Positions 1-8,433 of a stretch of DNA of 64,000 nt are shown in pieces. Below the pieces are notes generated by a model. That model saw only the letters and a list, made by a program, of their open reading frames with translations. It did no database searches and was not told the origin of the DNA. The first letter of the stretch is position 1. Each line of letters opens with the position of its first letter. The position numbers and the translations under genes are program-made. Origin of the DNA: Streptomyces geranii (GTDB taxonomy: Bacteria > Actinomycetota > Actinomycetes > Streptomycetales > Streptomycetaceae); the NCBI RefSeq assembly GCF_002954775.1, contig NZ_PJME01000021.1, forward strand, positions 62,001-126,000. The letters run 5' to 3'.

Positions 1-163
1 GGCTGCCCTCGGCGGCGAAGAACGCGATGCCGCTGTCGTCGGCGACCTCGGTCAGGCCCCAGGTGGAGCCGTAGAAGGCGCGCTGGGTCGCGAAGTCCGG
101 TACGGCCAGATCGACATGGCGCAGGTGGGTAATGGGCTGGAAGGGGGTGTCCGGGGTGCTCAT
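1..163 (-). CDS. VOC (glyoxalase/extradiol-dioxygenase fold) protein, 5' part only
   Basis: The first 54 codons of a gene that continues past the left edge. The N-terminus has the opening beta strand of a vicinal-oxygen-chelate domain, HLRHVDLAVPDF, whose first His (residue 16) is at the usual first metal-ligand position. FYGSTWGLTEV follows, as in ring-cleaving dioxygenases of the 2,3-dihydroxybiphenyl type. The ATG at 163 overlaps the stop of the upstream FAH gene by 4 bases, so the two are probably co-translated. Placement next to a FAH hydrolase suggests a ring-cleavage step, but the rest of the protein is not visible, so dioxygenase versus glyoxalase cannot be decided here. Confidence 0.8.
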   Translation of the reverse strand, partial: MSTPDTPFQPITHLRHVDLAVPDFATQRAFYGSTWGLTEVADDSGIAFFAAEGS

Positions 164-1125
164 GCTTCCCTCCTGACGGTGTTGCGCTGATGGCCCAGGC
201 CGGTGATCTCCGAGTCGAGAACGTCCCCGGGCTGGAGGAAGACGCCCCAGTGCGCGCCGTTGCCGGCCGGGGAGCCGGTGAGGAGCAGGTCGCCGGGGCG
301 CAGGGTGGTGGTCGTGGAGACGTACGCGATGAGCCGCGGGATGTCGAAGATCATGTCCTTGGTGGACTCGTCCTGGCGGACGACTCCGTTGTGCCGCAGG
401 GTGATCCGCAGGTCGTTCGGGTCTCCGACGAAGGCGGCCGGGACGAGGAAGGGGCCGGTCGGCAGGAAGGTGTCGGCGTTCTTGGCGGTGAACCAGTCGG
501 TGCCGATGGCCTTCAGGTCGGGCCGGTAGAGGCGGTCACGGGTGGTGAGGTCGTTGCAGATCGTGTAGGCGGCGACGTACTCCATCGCGTCCTCGGTGCG
601 GATGTTCCGGCCCGACTTCCCGATGACCAGGGCGAGTTCGAGTTCCCAGTCGTGCTGCTCGCCGAGCGCGGGGAGCACGATGTCGTCGTACGGGCCGCAC
701 ATCGCGCGCAGCGAGCCGAGGAAGACGTACGGGACGCCGTTGCGGGCCCGGACGTCCATCATCTTCTCGGCGTCGGCGCGGGCCTCCTCGGGGGTCGCGC
801 CGTGCACGCTCTCCTTCTCGGCGGCGACCAGATCGACCACGTGCTTGCGGTAGTTGGCGCCGCTCTGCAGGATCTGGCCGGGCTCGATGGGGGCCAGGAC
901 GCGGAGCGCCGCCAGGTCGTGCCACGGGCCGTCGGCGGTCGTGGCGAGGCCGTGCAGGCGGGGCAGCCAGGTGTCCCAGTCCTCGACGATCGCGCGCACG
1001 GAGGGCGCCTGGCCGGACAGGTCACGGACGCGGGCGCCGGTGACCAGGCCGGGGAAGGCGCCGGAATCGCTCCCGAACGTGCCGAGCGCGAACGGTCCGG
1101 AATGAGTGGGCAGGGGATCAGGCAC
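160..1125 (-). CDS. Fumarylacetoacetate hydrolase family protein
   Basis: A 321-residue FAH-fold enzyme; the family cleaves C-C bonds or decarboxylates/isomerises beta-diketo acids late in aromatic degradation. The substrate-pocket motif GANYRKH is at about 89-95, the metal ligands E161 and E163 sit in a DWELELALVIG strand, D192 follows in NDLTTRD, and AKNADTFLPTGPF with GTGSPAGNG-like glycines complete the fold. The frame stays open for 74 codons upstream, but GTG at 1125 is preceded by GAGGAG at good spacing and gives the normal family start, so I chose it. The end overlaps the VOC gene by 4 bases. It is divergent from the ABM-monooxygenase operon. A second FAH protein lies at 6221-7177. 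Confidence 0.88.
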   Translation of the reverse strand: MPDPLPTHSGPFALGTFGSDSGAFPGLVTGARVRDLSGQAPSVRAIVEDWDTWLPRLHGLATTADGPWHDLAALRVLAPIEPGQILQSGANYRKHVVDLVAAEKESVHGATPEEARADAEKMMDVRARNGVPYVFLGSLRAMCGPYDDIVLPALGEQHDWELELALVIGKSGRNIRTEDAMEYVAAYTICNDLTTRDRLYRPDLKAIGTDWFTAKNADTFLPTGPFLVPAAFVGDPNDLRITLRHNGVVRQDESTKDMIFDIPRLIAYVSTTTTLRPGDLLLTGSPAGNGAHWGVFLQPGDVLDSEITGLGHQRNTVRREA

Positions 1126-1366
1126 GGGCGGCTCTCCTCGGACGACTGGGGGCTCGCCCTTGACGCTAGGCAGTCGCGCGGGACGGCGGAAATGGTGATT
1201 GGCGATGCCTGCCATCGGCGGCCCCGACGGGCCCGTACGGCCCGTGATCAGCGGCCCATCGCCGTACGCAATGGATGACGTGCCCCTTGCCGATGCCTCG
1301 ATCCGTTGACCCTGCATCCACCGCCCACGCACGCTCGGACCACCCACCGAGGCCGAGGAGCGAACC
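1126..1366. promoter_or_regulatory. Divergent intergenic region of the catabolic cluster
   Basis: Control region between the leftward FAH/VOC genes and the rightward monooxygenase operon. Two inverted repeats are visible: CGATG-cctgc-CATCG at 1203-1217, and CGTACGGC (1234-1241) paired with GCCGTACG (1261-1268). These are candidate operator sites, perhaps for the LysR regulator at 7401-8396, but that link is inference. GTTGAC near 1296 could be a -35 for the rightward operon; I see no convincing -10. Confidence 0.4.
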
Positions 1367-1672
1367 GTGATCGTCGAGCATGCCGAGCTGACCGTCGAGG
1401 CCGGTCGTGAGGAGGCCTTCGAGGAGGCCTACGGCAAGGGCCGCCTCGTTCTCGCCGAGGCGGACGGGTTCCGCTGGACCGAGCTGCTGCGCTGCGAGGA
1501 GCGGCCGGACACCTATCTGCTGCTGGTCGGCTGGGACACGCTGGCCCACCACACGGTGGGGTTCCGCGAGTCCGAACGCTTCGCCCGCTGGCGCGCGCTG
1601 GTCGGGCCCTTCTTCACCGCGCCGCCGGTGGTCGAGCACTACGGCGAGCGCACCGCCCGCTTCACCGGCTGA
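1367..1672 (+). CDS. Antibiotic biosynthesis monooxygenase (ABM) domain protein
   Basis: A 101-residue single-domain protein of the dimeric ferredoxin-like ABM/quinol-monooxygenase type. The N-terminal strand MIVEHAELTVEAGREEAFEEAY is followed by a long helix, then the conserved LLLVGWDTLAHHTVGFRES and RWRALVGPFF segments. Family members oxidise phenols or quinols without cofactor, or act as dimer-forming helpers. The GTG at 1367 follows GAGGAG at good spacing. It is the first gene of the rightward operon, 48 bases ahead of the FAD hydroxylase, which suggests a hydroxylation/quinone-forming step early in the pathway. Confidence 0.8.
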   Translation: MIVEHAELTVEAGREEAFEEAYGKGRLVLAEADGFRWTELLRCEERPDTYLLLVGWDTLAHHTVGFRESERFARWRALVGPFFTAPPVVEHYGERTARFTG

Positions 1673-1720
1673 CCACCGCCGGCACCCATACCTCCCCCCT
1701 CTACGTTCGCAAGGATCCCC

Positions 1721-2845
1721 ATGCCCGTTGAAAAGGTGCTCGTCGTCGGCGGCGGCATCACCGGAAGCGTGCTGTGTCTCGCGCTGGCCCAGCGCGGCGC
1801 CGAGGCCGAGCTGGTGGAACTGTCGCCCCAGTGGTTCGGGGTGGGGCACGGCATCACCCTCCAGGGCAACGCCCTCAAGGCGCTGCGGTCCGTGGGCGTC
1901 CTGGACCGGGTGCTGGCCCGGGCGGTGCCGTTCGACATCATGCGGCTGCGCCGCGCCGACGGCGAGCTGATCACCGAGCTGCCGACACCACACACCGGCG
2001 GACCCGAACTGCCGTCCACGGCAGGCGCGTTGCGCACCGATCTGCAGAACGCGCTGTGCGACGCCGTGCACGCGCACGGGGTGCGGGTCCGGCTCGGACT
2101 GAGCGTCGAACGGCTCGACCAGTCGACCGACCACGTCGACGTGACCTTCACGGACGGTTCGACCGGACGATACGACCTCGTGGTCGGCGCCGACGGCATC
2201 AACTCCCGGATGCGCACGCACCTCGGCATCGGGACGCGGCCCCACCCGGTCGGCATGTCGATATTCAGGGTCGTCGCCGACCGCCCCGCCGAGATGGACT
2301 GCGCGGAGGTGTACTACGGCGGCCCCCGCTACAAGGCCGGCTACAGCCCGATCTCCCCCGACCAGTGCTACGCCTACCTCCTCGACGAGAACCTCGACAC
2401 CTCCCTCGTCGGCCCGCGCGCACCGCTCGGACTGCTGCGCGAGCGCGGTGCCGGGTACGGCGGCACCTGGGGCAAGATCCTCGCCTCACTGCCCGACGAC
2501 ACGGCGGTCGACTACCGGTGGATCGAGGCGATCCTCGTCGACGAACCCTGGCACCGCGGCCGTACGGTGGTGATCGGCGACGCGGCGCACGCGTGCCCGC
2601 CGCTCATCGCACAGGGCGCGGCGATGTGCGCGGAGGACGCGGTACTGCTGGCCGAACTGGTGACCGGGGACGAGCCGGTGGACCGGGCGCTGGAGCATTT
2701 CATGGCGCGACGGCTGCCGAGAGTGCGGATGGTGCTGGAGAACTCGCTCCAGCTGGCCGCCTGGGAGATCGCCCCGGGCACGCCCGGCGCCGACCCGGCG
2801 GGCATCATGTCGCGGACGCTGAACTCCCTGACGGCGGCGGCGTGA
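1721..2845 (+). CDS. FAD-dependent aromatic hydroxylase family monooxygenase
   Basis: A 374-residue class A flavoprotein monooxygenase. The Rossmann motif VVGGGITG is at about 8-15, the DG motif GADGINSR at 156-163, and the GD motif VIGDAAHACPP at 274-284. Together these define the p-hydroxybenzoate-hydroxylase family, which uses NAD(P)H and O2 to hydroxylate aromatic rings. There is no membrane segment, so it is cytosolic. The stop overlaps the next gene's GTG by 4 bases. Within the cluster it is the most likely ring-activating enzyme; the substrate is unknown. Confidence 0.88.
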   Translation: MPVEKVLVVGGGITGSVLCLALAQRGAEAELVELSPQWFGVGHGITLQGNALKALRSVGVLDRVLARAVPFDIMRLRRADGELITELPTPHTGGPELPSTAGALRTDLQNALCDAVHAHGVRVRLGLSVERLDQSTDHVDVTFTDGSTGRYDLVVGADGINSRMRTHLGIGTRPHPVGMSIFRVVADRPAEMDCAEVYYGGPRYKAGYSPISPDQCYAYLLDENLDTSLVGPRAPLGLLRERGAGYGGTWGKILASLPDDTAVDYRWIEAILVDEPWHRGRTVVIGDAAHACPPLIAQGAAMCAEDAVLLAELVTGDEPVDRALEHFMARRLPRVRMVLENSLQLAAWEIAPGTPGADPAGIMSRTLNSLTAAA

Positions 2846-3846
2846 GCGCCCCCGTCGTCGACTTCCACGGCCATCTCGCGGTACCGGCCGCCGACGCGCT
2901 GTGTGCGGGTACGCCCGGTCTGGCGGCGGAGTTCGCGGCCGAGCAGCGCGCCCACTCCCCCGCCTCCCTCGCCGTGAACCGGGCCCAACTCCAGCGACTG
3001 GGTCCGCAGTTGACGGACGTCGGCGCACGCCTCGCCGACCTCGACGCGATGGGTGTGGACGCCCAGGTCGTCGGCCCGATGCCGATGCACCACTACTGGG
3101 CCGACCTCGAACTCGCCGCACGCCTGGCCCGTACCGTCAACGAGGCGGTGGCCGCGCACTGCGCCGAGGCGCCGGAGCGGCTGTACGGGCTCGGCACGGT
3201 TCCGCTCCAGCACCCGGATCTCGCGGTCGCCCTGCTGGGCGAGGCGGTCGTCGACCACGGCCTGTACGGGATCAGCGTGTCGACGACCGTCGAGGGGCGG
3301 GAGCTGGCCGATCCTGTCCACGACTTGGTGTGGCAGCGGGCGGAGGAGCTGGGCGCGATCGTGTTCGTGCATCCGTGGGGCTGCTCGCTCGGCGCCCGGC
3401 TGGCCACCAACTACCTCGGCAACACGGTCGGACAGCCGGTCGAGACGACGGTCGCGCTCTCGCACCTCGTCTTCACCGGCGTCCTCGACCGGTTCCCGCG
3501 CCTGAAGCTGGTGGTCGCGCACGGCGGCGGCTATCTGCCGACGTACATCGGGCGCTCCGACCACGCCTGGCGGGTCCGCGAGGACGCACGCGGCTGCGCC
3601 GAGCCGCCGAGCACGTATCTGCGGCGCATGTGGTTCGACTCGCTCGTCTACACCCCGCGCGCGCTGCGCCACCTGGTCGAGGAGGTGGGCGCGGACCGGG
3701 TCGTCCTGGGCACCGACCACCCCTTCGACATGGGCGTGACCGACCCGGTCGAGCGACTGCGCGCCGCCGGACTCAGCGCCGCCGACCGGACCGCCGTCGC
3801 GGGCGGCAACGCATACGACCTGCTGCTGAAAGGACGCGTCCGATGA
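2842..3846 (+). CDS. Amidohydrolase_2 / ACMSD-type metal-dependent hydrolase or decarboxylase
   Basis: A 334-residue TIM-barrel protein of the ACMSD subgroup of amidohydrolases, which decarboxylates or hydrates aromatic-derived acids using one divalent metal. Visible ligands are H9 and H11 in DFHGH, H177 in VFVHPWG, H227 in VVAHGGG and D282 in GTDHPFD. The GTG at 2842 overlaps the upstream stop, and the end overlaps the next ATG, both by 4 bases, so translation is coupled. Related enzymes include 2-amino-3-carboxymuconate semialdehyde decarboxylase and 6-methylsalicylate decarboxylase, which fits a ring-cleavage pathway. The exact reaction is inference. Confidence 0.87.
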   Translation: MSAPVVDFHGHLAVPAADALCAGTPGLAAEFAAEQRAHSPASLAVNRAQLQRLGPQLTDVGARLADLDAMGVDAQVVGPMPMHHYWADLELAARLARTVNEAVAAHCAEAPERLYGLGTVPLQHPDLAVALLGEAVVDHGLYGISVSTTVEGRELADPVHDLVWQRAEELGAIVFVHPWGCSLGARLATNYLGNTVGQPVETTVALSHLVFTGVLDRFPRLKLVVAHGGGYLPTYIGRSDHAWRVREDARGCAEPPSTYLRRMWFDSLVYTPRALRHLVEEVGADRVVLGTDHPFDMGVTDPVERLRAAGLSAADRTAVAGGNAYDLLLKGRVR

Positions 3847-4823
3847 ACTCCGGCCCCACTCTCGGTCCCATCGAGGAAGAGCTTGCCAAGGCCCGTTCCG
3901 CGTACCGCAATTGGGGACGCTGGGGTCCTGACGACGTCCTCGGCACCCTCAACCACATCGACGACGCGATACGTGCGCACGCGGTGGGCCTGGTGCGGCG
4001 CGGGCGGCCGTTCTCGCTCTCGCAGGAGTTCAACGAGCAGGGCCCGCAGCGCGGTTTTCGGGGCCGGATCAACCCGGTCCACTACATGAAGGACACCGGT
4101 TCGGACGCGGCGGCGGGCACCCAGGGCTTCCCGCACGGCTTCGGCGGCGCCGACGACCACGTCGTCATGCCGCTCCAGGCATCCACGCAGTGGGACGGCC
4201 TCGGCCACATCTTCGACAACAAGCAAGCCTGGAACGGCCGTTCGTGCACGATCGTCAACGGTGACGGCGACTCCGTCACAGGCATCGAGCACATGAAGGA
4301 CGCCTTCACCGGCCGTGGCGTCCTCCTCGACGTCGGCCGCGCCATCGGCGACGAACACGGCGAACTCCCGGACGGCTTCCCCATCCTGGAGGAACACCTG
4401 CGCGCCACGATCGAGGTCCAGGGCGCCACCTCGACGGTCCGCCGAGGCGACCTGGTCCTCATCCGCACGGGCCAACTCGGCCGCGTACGACGGCTCGGCG
4501 ACTGGGGCGGCTACGCGGCCGGCGACGCCCCCGGCCTCTCCTTCACCACCCTCGGCTGGCTGCACCGCACGGAGATCGCCGCGATCGCCTCCGACACCTG
4601 GGGCCTTGAGGTACGCCCGTACGAGTTCGCGGAGCGGGCGATGTCCCCGCTGCACCAGATCGCGATCCCCAACATGGGACTGCCGCTGGGCGAGATGTGG
4701 GACCTGGAGGAGCTGTCGGAGGACTGCGCGGCGGACGGCGTGTACGAATTCCTGCTGGTGGCCGCGCCGTTGCCGGTGACCGGCGCGGTGGGCGCCCCCG
4801 TCAACCCGATCGCGATCAAGTGA
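3843..4823 (+). CDS. Cyclase family protein (kynurenine-formamidase/isatin-hydrolase fold)
   Basis: A 326-residue metal-dependent hydrolase of the cyclase superfamily. The metal motif reads STQWDGLGH at about 114-122. D118 and H122 match the family HxxxD..H pattern, but the His before Trp-Asp is Gln (Q116), a substitution I believe is common in this longer actinobacterial subgroup. The family opens amide or lactone rings such as N-formylkynurenine or isatin. The ATG at 3843 overlaps the amidohydrolase stop by 4 bases. Conserved RNWGRWGPDDVLGTLN near the N-terminus is typical of the subgroup and supports this start. Confidence 0.85.
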   Translation: MNSGPTLGPIEEELAKARSAYRNWGRWGPDDVLGTLNHIDDAIRAHAVGLVRRGRPFSLSQEFNEQGPQRGFRGRINPVHYMKDTGSDAAAGTQGFPHGFGGADDHVVMPLQASTQWDGLGHIFDNKQAWNGRSCTIVNGDGDSVTGIEHMKDAFTGRGVLLDVGRAIGDEHGELPDGFPILEEHLRATIEVQGATSTVRRGDLVLIRTGQLGRVRRLGDWGGYAAGDAPGLSFTTLGWLHRTEIAAIASDTWGLEVRPYEFAERAMSPLHQIAIPNMGLPLGEMWDLEELSEDCAADGVYEFLLVAAPLPVTGAVGAPVNPIAIK

Positions 4824-4846
4824 GCCGTCAAGTGAGTACGGAGCCC

Positions 4847-6217
4847 ATGAACACCAACCGCTTCTCCGGCACCCTCCACCTCCCCGGTGACAAGGACTTC
4901 GACGAGGCCTGCTTCGGCCGGGTCTTCAACGCCCGCCGCCCGTCCGACCGTTCACCGGCCGCCGTACTGCGGGCGGCCACCGAGCAGGACGTCGTCGAGG
5001 GCGTACGGCTGGCCCTGGAGCGGGGCTGGCAGGTCGCCGTCCGGTCCGGCGGGCACAGCTGGGCCGCCTGGTCGGTGCGCACGGACGCGCTGCTGATCGA
5101 CCTCGGGGATCTGCGCGAGATGACGTACGACGACACGACCGGCATCGTGACGGCCACGCCCAGCGTGAAGGGCGGCGACGAACTCAACCCGTTCCTGGGC
5201 CAGTTCGGGCGCTTCTTCAACGGCGGGCACTGCCCTTCGGTCGGCATCGGCGGCTTCCTCCTCCAGGGCGGCCAGGGCTGGAACGCGCGCGGCTGGGGCT
5301 GGGCGGCGGAGAACATCGTGGCGATCGATGTCGTCACCGCCGAGGGCGAGCTGGTGCGCGCGGACGAGACCACGAACTCCGACCTGTTCTGGGCCGCGCG
5401 GGGAGCGGGCCCCGGCTTCTTCGGCGTCGTCACCCGCTTCCACCTCCGCACGCGCGCCCTGCCGAAGCATCTGGCGCACACGATCCACGCGTACCCGGTC
5501 GCCCTCTTCGACGAGGTGATGACCTGGCTGCACGGTATGCACCACACGGTGTCGGACCTGGTCGAGATCGTCGCCCTCACCCAGACCCCGCCCGGCAGCA
5601 CCGAGCCGTTGCTGCTGGTCACGGGCGTGTCGATGACCGACACGCCCGAGCAGGCCGCCGAGGCGCTGGCGCCGCTGCACGCGAATCCGTACGCCGACCG
5701 GGCCGTCTTCCGTGTCGAGGCGGAGCCGACCACGCTCGCCGAGCAGCTCCAGAACCAGCGGACGGCGAACCCCGAGGGGCATCGCTACCTCGTCGACAAC
5801 GCCTGGCTGACCGGGCCCGCCGAAGACGTCGTACCGGCCATCCGGAAGGCGTTCACCGAGCAGCCCACTCCTCAGACGTTCACGATCTGGTTCTCGATGG
5901 CGCCTCTTCGCGAACTCCCCGACATGGCCTTCTCGTTGCAGTCGGAGATCTACTGCGCCACGTACGTCGTGCACGACGAACCCGAGCGGGACGGGGAGTT
6001 GCGGGTGTGGCTGGACGACGCGATGGCGGAGATGCGGCCGGTGACCGCCGGCCAGTACCTCGGGGACTCCGACTTCACCGTCCGGCAGGTCAGGTTCATG
6101 GGCGACGCCCAGTGGCGGCGACTGCGGGAGATCCGGGCCGTACGCGACCCGAAGGGCCTCTTCGCCGGGTATCTGAGCACCGGGGCCGTCACCAACACCA
6201 ACCACTGGGAGCAGTGA
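4847..6217 (+). CDS. FAD-linked oxidase with bicovalent flavin (berberine-bridge-enzyme type)
   Basis: A 456-residue PCMH-fold FAD oxidase. Both covalent attachment residues are visible: H70 in VRSGGHSW (8-alpha-histidyl link) and C129 in GGHCPSVGIGG (6-S-cysteinyl link). The C-terminal BBE segment includes NTNHW. Such enzymes oxidise alcohols, sugars or polyketide/alkaloid carbons to generate ketones or lactones with H2O2 release. I chose ATG 4847, preceded by GGAG at short spacing; a GTG at 4832 lacks a ribosome-binding site. No signal peptide is seen. It lies 23 bases after the cyclase gene in the same operon. Confidence 0.85.
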   Translation: MNTNRFSGTLHLPGDKDFDEACFGRVFNARRPSDRSPAAVLRAATEQDVVEGVRLALERGWQVAVRSGGHSWAAWSVRTDALLIDLGDLREMTYDDTTGIVTATPSVKGGDELNPFLGQFGRFFNGGHCPSVGIGGFLLQGGQGWNARGWGWAAENIVAIDVVTAEGELVRADETTNSDLFWAARGAGPGFFGVVTRFHLRTRALPKHLAHTIHAYPVALFDEVMTWLHGMHHTVSDLVEIVALTQTPPGSTEPLLLVTGVSMTDTPEQAAEALAPLHANPYADRAVFRVEAEPTTLAEQLQNQRTANPEGHRYLVDNAWLTGPAEDVVPAIRKAFTEQPTPQTFTIWFSMAPLRELPDMAFSLQSEIYCATYVVHDEPERDGELRVWLDDAMAEMRPVTAGQYLGDSDFTVRQVRFMGDAQWRRLREIRAVRDPKGLFAGYLSTGAVTNTNHWEQ

Positions 6218-6220
6218 GGC

Positions 6221-7177
6221 ATGCGGTTCGCGACATATGAGCACGAGGGCGTGGAGCACGCCGGAGTCGTCCAGGGGCAGACCATCCACCCGCTGCCGGA
6301 CGGGGTCACCGTCCTCTCCCTCGTCGAGACGGAGTCATTGCACGCGGCCGGGGCCGAAGCACTTGACCGGGCAAGCGAGTTGACGGTGGATCAGGTGCGG
6401 CTGCTGCCGCCGCTCAAGCCACCCTCCATCCGGGACTTCGTCGGCTTCGAGGCGCACATCGAGGGGGTCTCCAAGTCGCTCGACGGGCTGGAGCACGTGC
6501 CCGAGGAGTGGTACCGGGCGCCCAACTTCTACTTCACCAACCCGCACGCGGCCTACGGGGCGCACGACGAGGTTCCGATACCGGCGGGCTGCTCGGTGCT
6601 CGACTTCGAGCTGGAAGTGGGCGTGGTCATCGGGCGGGCGGGGCGTGACCTCACGCCCGAGCAGGCCCGGGAGCACATCGTCGGCTATCTCGTCTTCAAC
6701 GACTGGTCGGCCCGTGACCTGCAGAAACCGGAGAAGAATCTGGGTCTCGGCTTCTCCAAGGGCAAGGACTTCGCCAACACGCTCGGCCCGTACCTCGTCA
6801 CCGCGGACGAGGTGGAGGACCGCAGGGACGCGGACGGCTTCCTCGACCTGGAGATGACCGCGACCCTGAACGGCGAGCTGATCGGCCGGGACACCCTCGC
6901 CAACGTCTCCTGGACCTTCGAGGAGATGATCGCCTACGCGGCCCGGGACACCTGGGTGCGCCCCGGTGACATCCTCGGCTCGGGCACCTGCGGCTGGGGC
7001 GCCCTCGCCGAGTTCTGGGGCCGCGTCGGCGAGCGCACTCCCCCGCCGCTCGCCCCCGGCGACGAGGTGACGCTCACCGTGGAACGCCTCGGCAGTCTCT
7101 CCAACCGCATCGTCACCGGGCGTACGGACGCGTACCTTCCCCGCGCCCGGAAGCGGGGCCGCACGCCACGGCCGTAG
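6221..7177 (+). CDS. Fumarylacetoacetate hydrolase family protein (second copy)
   Basis: A 318-residue FAH-fold enzyme. Metal ligands are E120 and E122 in LDFELEVGVVIG and D151 in FNDWSARD, followed by KGKDFANTLGPYLV. The ATG at 6221 follows GTGAGG closely, only 3 bases after the oxidase stop. It is only distantly similar to the FAH protein at 160-1125: the pocket motif here is VGFEAHIEG instead of GANYRKH. The two are therefore probably not redundant and may act on successive or alternative keto acids. It is the last gene of the rightward operon, followed by a hairpin terminator at 7206-7236. Confidence 0.87.
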   Translation: MRFATYEHEGVEHAGVVQGQTIHPLPDGVTVLSLVETESLHAAGAEALDRASELTVDQVRLLPPLKPPSIRDFVGFEAHIEGVSKSLDGLEHVPEEWYRAPNFYFTNPHAAYGAHDEVPIPAGCSVLDFELEVGVVIGRAGRDLTPEQAREHIVGYLVFNDWSARDLQKPEKNLGLGFSKGKDFANTLGPYLVTADEVEDRRDADGFLDLEMTATLNGELIGRDTLANVSWTFEEMIAYAARDTWVRPGDILGSGTCGWGALAEFWGRVGERTPPPLAPGDEVTLTVERLGSLSNRIVTGRTDAYLPRARKRGRTPRP

Positions 7178-7205
7178 CACGGAAACCTGTGCCTCCGCCG
7201 AGCCT

Positions 7206-7236
7206 GGCCTGTGCCCTTGCCATGGGGGCACAGGCC
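7206..7236 (+). terminator. Hairpin terminator of the rightward catabolic operon
   Basis: A perfect 11-bp stem (GGCCTGTGCCC pairing with GGGCACAGGCC) closes a 9-base loop 29 bases after the FAH stop. No U-tract follows, as is usual for streptomycete terminators. Confidence 0.65.
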
Positions 7237-7400
7237 CGCCCACCTGCGCGTATTCCCGGGCGCGATGGCTCGCATCCGCGTTTGTGAGAATGCGCGCACG
7301 CACCTTCCTCACGCCGTCCTCCCGAAGTTACGCTCCGGTTTCACGGCCGTACGACGATGTGGCCGGCGCCTGCCGCCAGGCGTGACGGAAGGGGACATCC

Positions 7401-8396
7401 GTGGGTCTGGGAGCGATCGATCTCAATCTTCTGGTGGCGCTGGAGGCCCTGCTGGAGGAGAAGAACGTCACGCACGCCGGCGTCCGCCTCTCCACCAGCC
7501 AGTCCGCGATGAGCGGCTCGCTGGCCCGGCTGCGCCGGCACTTCAACGACGAGCTGCTGGTCCGGGTGGGCCGCGAGTACGAGCTGACCCCGCTGGCCGA
7601 GCGGCTGCTGCCCGTCGTACAGGCGTCCCTGTACAAGGCCGAGGAGGCCCTGTCGCTGACCCGGCGGTTCGATCCGGAGCGCAGCCGTCAGCGGTTCTCC
7701 GTGGTGATGTCGGACTACGTGATGACGGTGCTCGTCGAGCCGCTGCTGCGGGCCATCGCCGACGAGGCGCCCGGCGTACGCATCGACTTCCACCCCCTGG
7801 TGCACGGCCAGCCGGAGAACGAGACCCATCTGCGCTGCCATGACCTGATGGTCGTACCGCTCGGCTACCGGCTGCCCGGGATCAGCGAGGCCGTCATGCA
7901 CGACCGGTTCGTGTGCATCGTGGACCCCGACAACCCGCGTCTCGTCGACGGCCGGCTCACGCTCCGCGATCTGGCGGAGATGCCGCATGCCGCGTCGGCG
8001 TTCGGCAAGAGCCAGACGCCCGCCGACCGGCAGCTGGAGACCCTCGGGATCGTGCCGAAGGTGCAGGTCAGCGCGCCGGGGTTCAGTGTGCTGCCGTTCC
8101 TGGTGGGCGGCACCGACCTGGTCGCCCTGGTGCCCGAGCGGCTCGCCCTGCGCTACGAGGGATTCGCGCGCTGTGTCGCCGTACCGACTCCGTTCCCGGA
8201 CGTACCGCTGGTGGAGGCCATGTACTGGCACCACAACCGGCACTCCGACCCGGCGCACCGCTGGCTGCGCGAGACCATGCGCCGCGTGGGCGCCTCCCTG
8301 GACGAGGAGCCGGAGGCCGAGGGTACCGAGGCGATCGTGGACACGGATGCCAGCCATGAGGAACGCGCGTTTCCGGAGCTGGCCCCGGCTTCCTAG
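7401..8396 (+). CDS. LysR-family transcriptional regulator
   Basis: A 331-residue LysR protein. The N-terminal winged helix-turn-helix (about 5-65) contains DLNLLVALEALLEEKNVTHAG and LSTSQSAMSGSLARLRRHF, followed by the LLVRVGREYELTPLAE wing and a periplasmic-binding-like effector domain. The pattern resembles the NodD/LinR subgroup, which often senses aromatic or flavonoid inducers. It begins with GTG after GGGGAC-type purines. It sits between the two halves of the catabolic cluster and just upstream of the SDR at 8434, so it is the probable pathway regulator; its DNA site is not proven. Confidence 0.88.
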   Translation: MGLGAIDLNLLVALEALLEEKNVTHAGVRLSTSQSAMSGSLARLRRHFNDELLVRVGREYELTPLAERLLPVVQASLYKAEEALSLTRRFDPERSRQRFSVVMSDYVMTVLVEPLLRAIADEAPGVRIDFHPLVHGQPENETHLRCHDLMVVPLGYRLPGISEAVMHDRFVCIVDPDNPRLVDGRLTLRDLAEMPHAASAFGKSQTPADRQLETLGIVPKVQVSAPGFSVLPFLVGGTDLVALVPERLALRYEGFARCVAVPTPFPDVPLVEAMYWHHNRHSDPAHRWLRETMRRVGASLDEEPEAEGTEAIVDTDASHEERAFPELAPAS

Positions 8397-8433
8397 CGTG
8401 GCAGGGGAGAACCCCTAGCCAGCTGGAGGAACC

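Noticed and set aside
1774..2841. Extension of the amidohydrolase frame 356 codons upstream
   Set aside because: This part is out of frame with the FAD hydroxylase that clearly occupies the region and reads as Arg/Pro-rich shadow sequence. The GTG at 2842 gives the HGH motif at the normal distance.
8400..8420. Hairpin GGCAGGGG-agaa-CCCCTAGCC between LysR and SDR genes
   Set aside because: It has a bulged A, only 37 bases separate the genes and the SDR has a good ribosome-binding site. I cannot tell a weak terminator or operator from chance.
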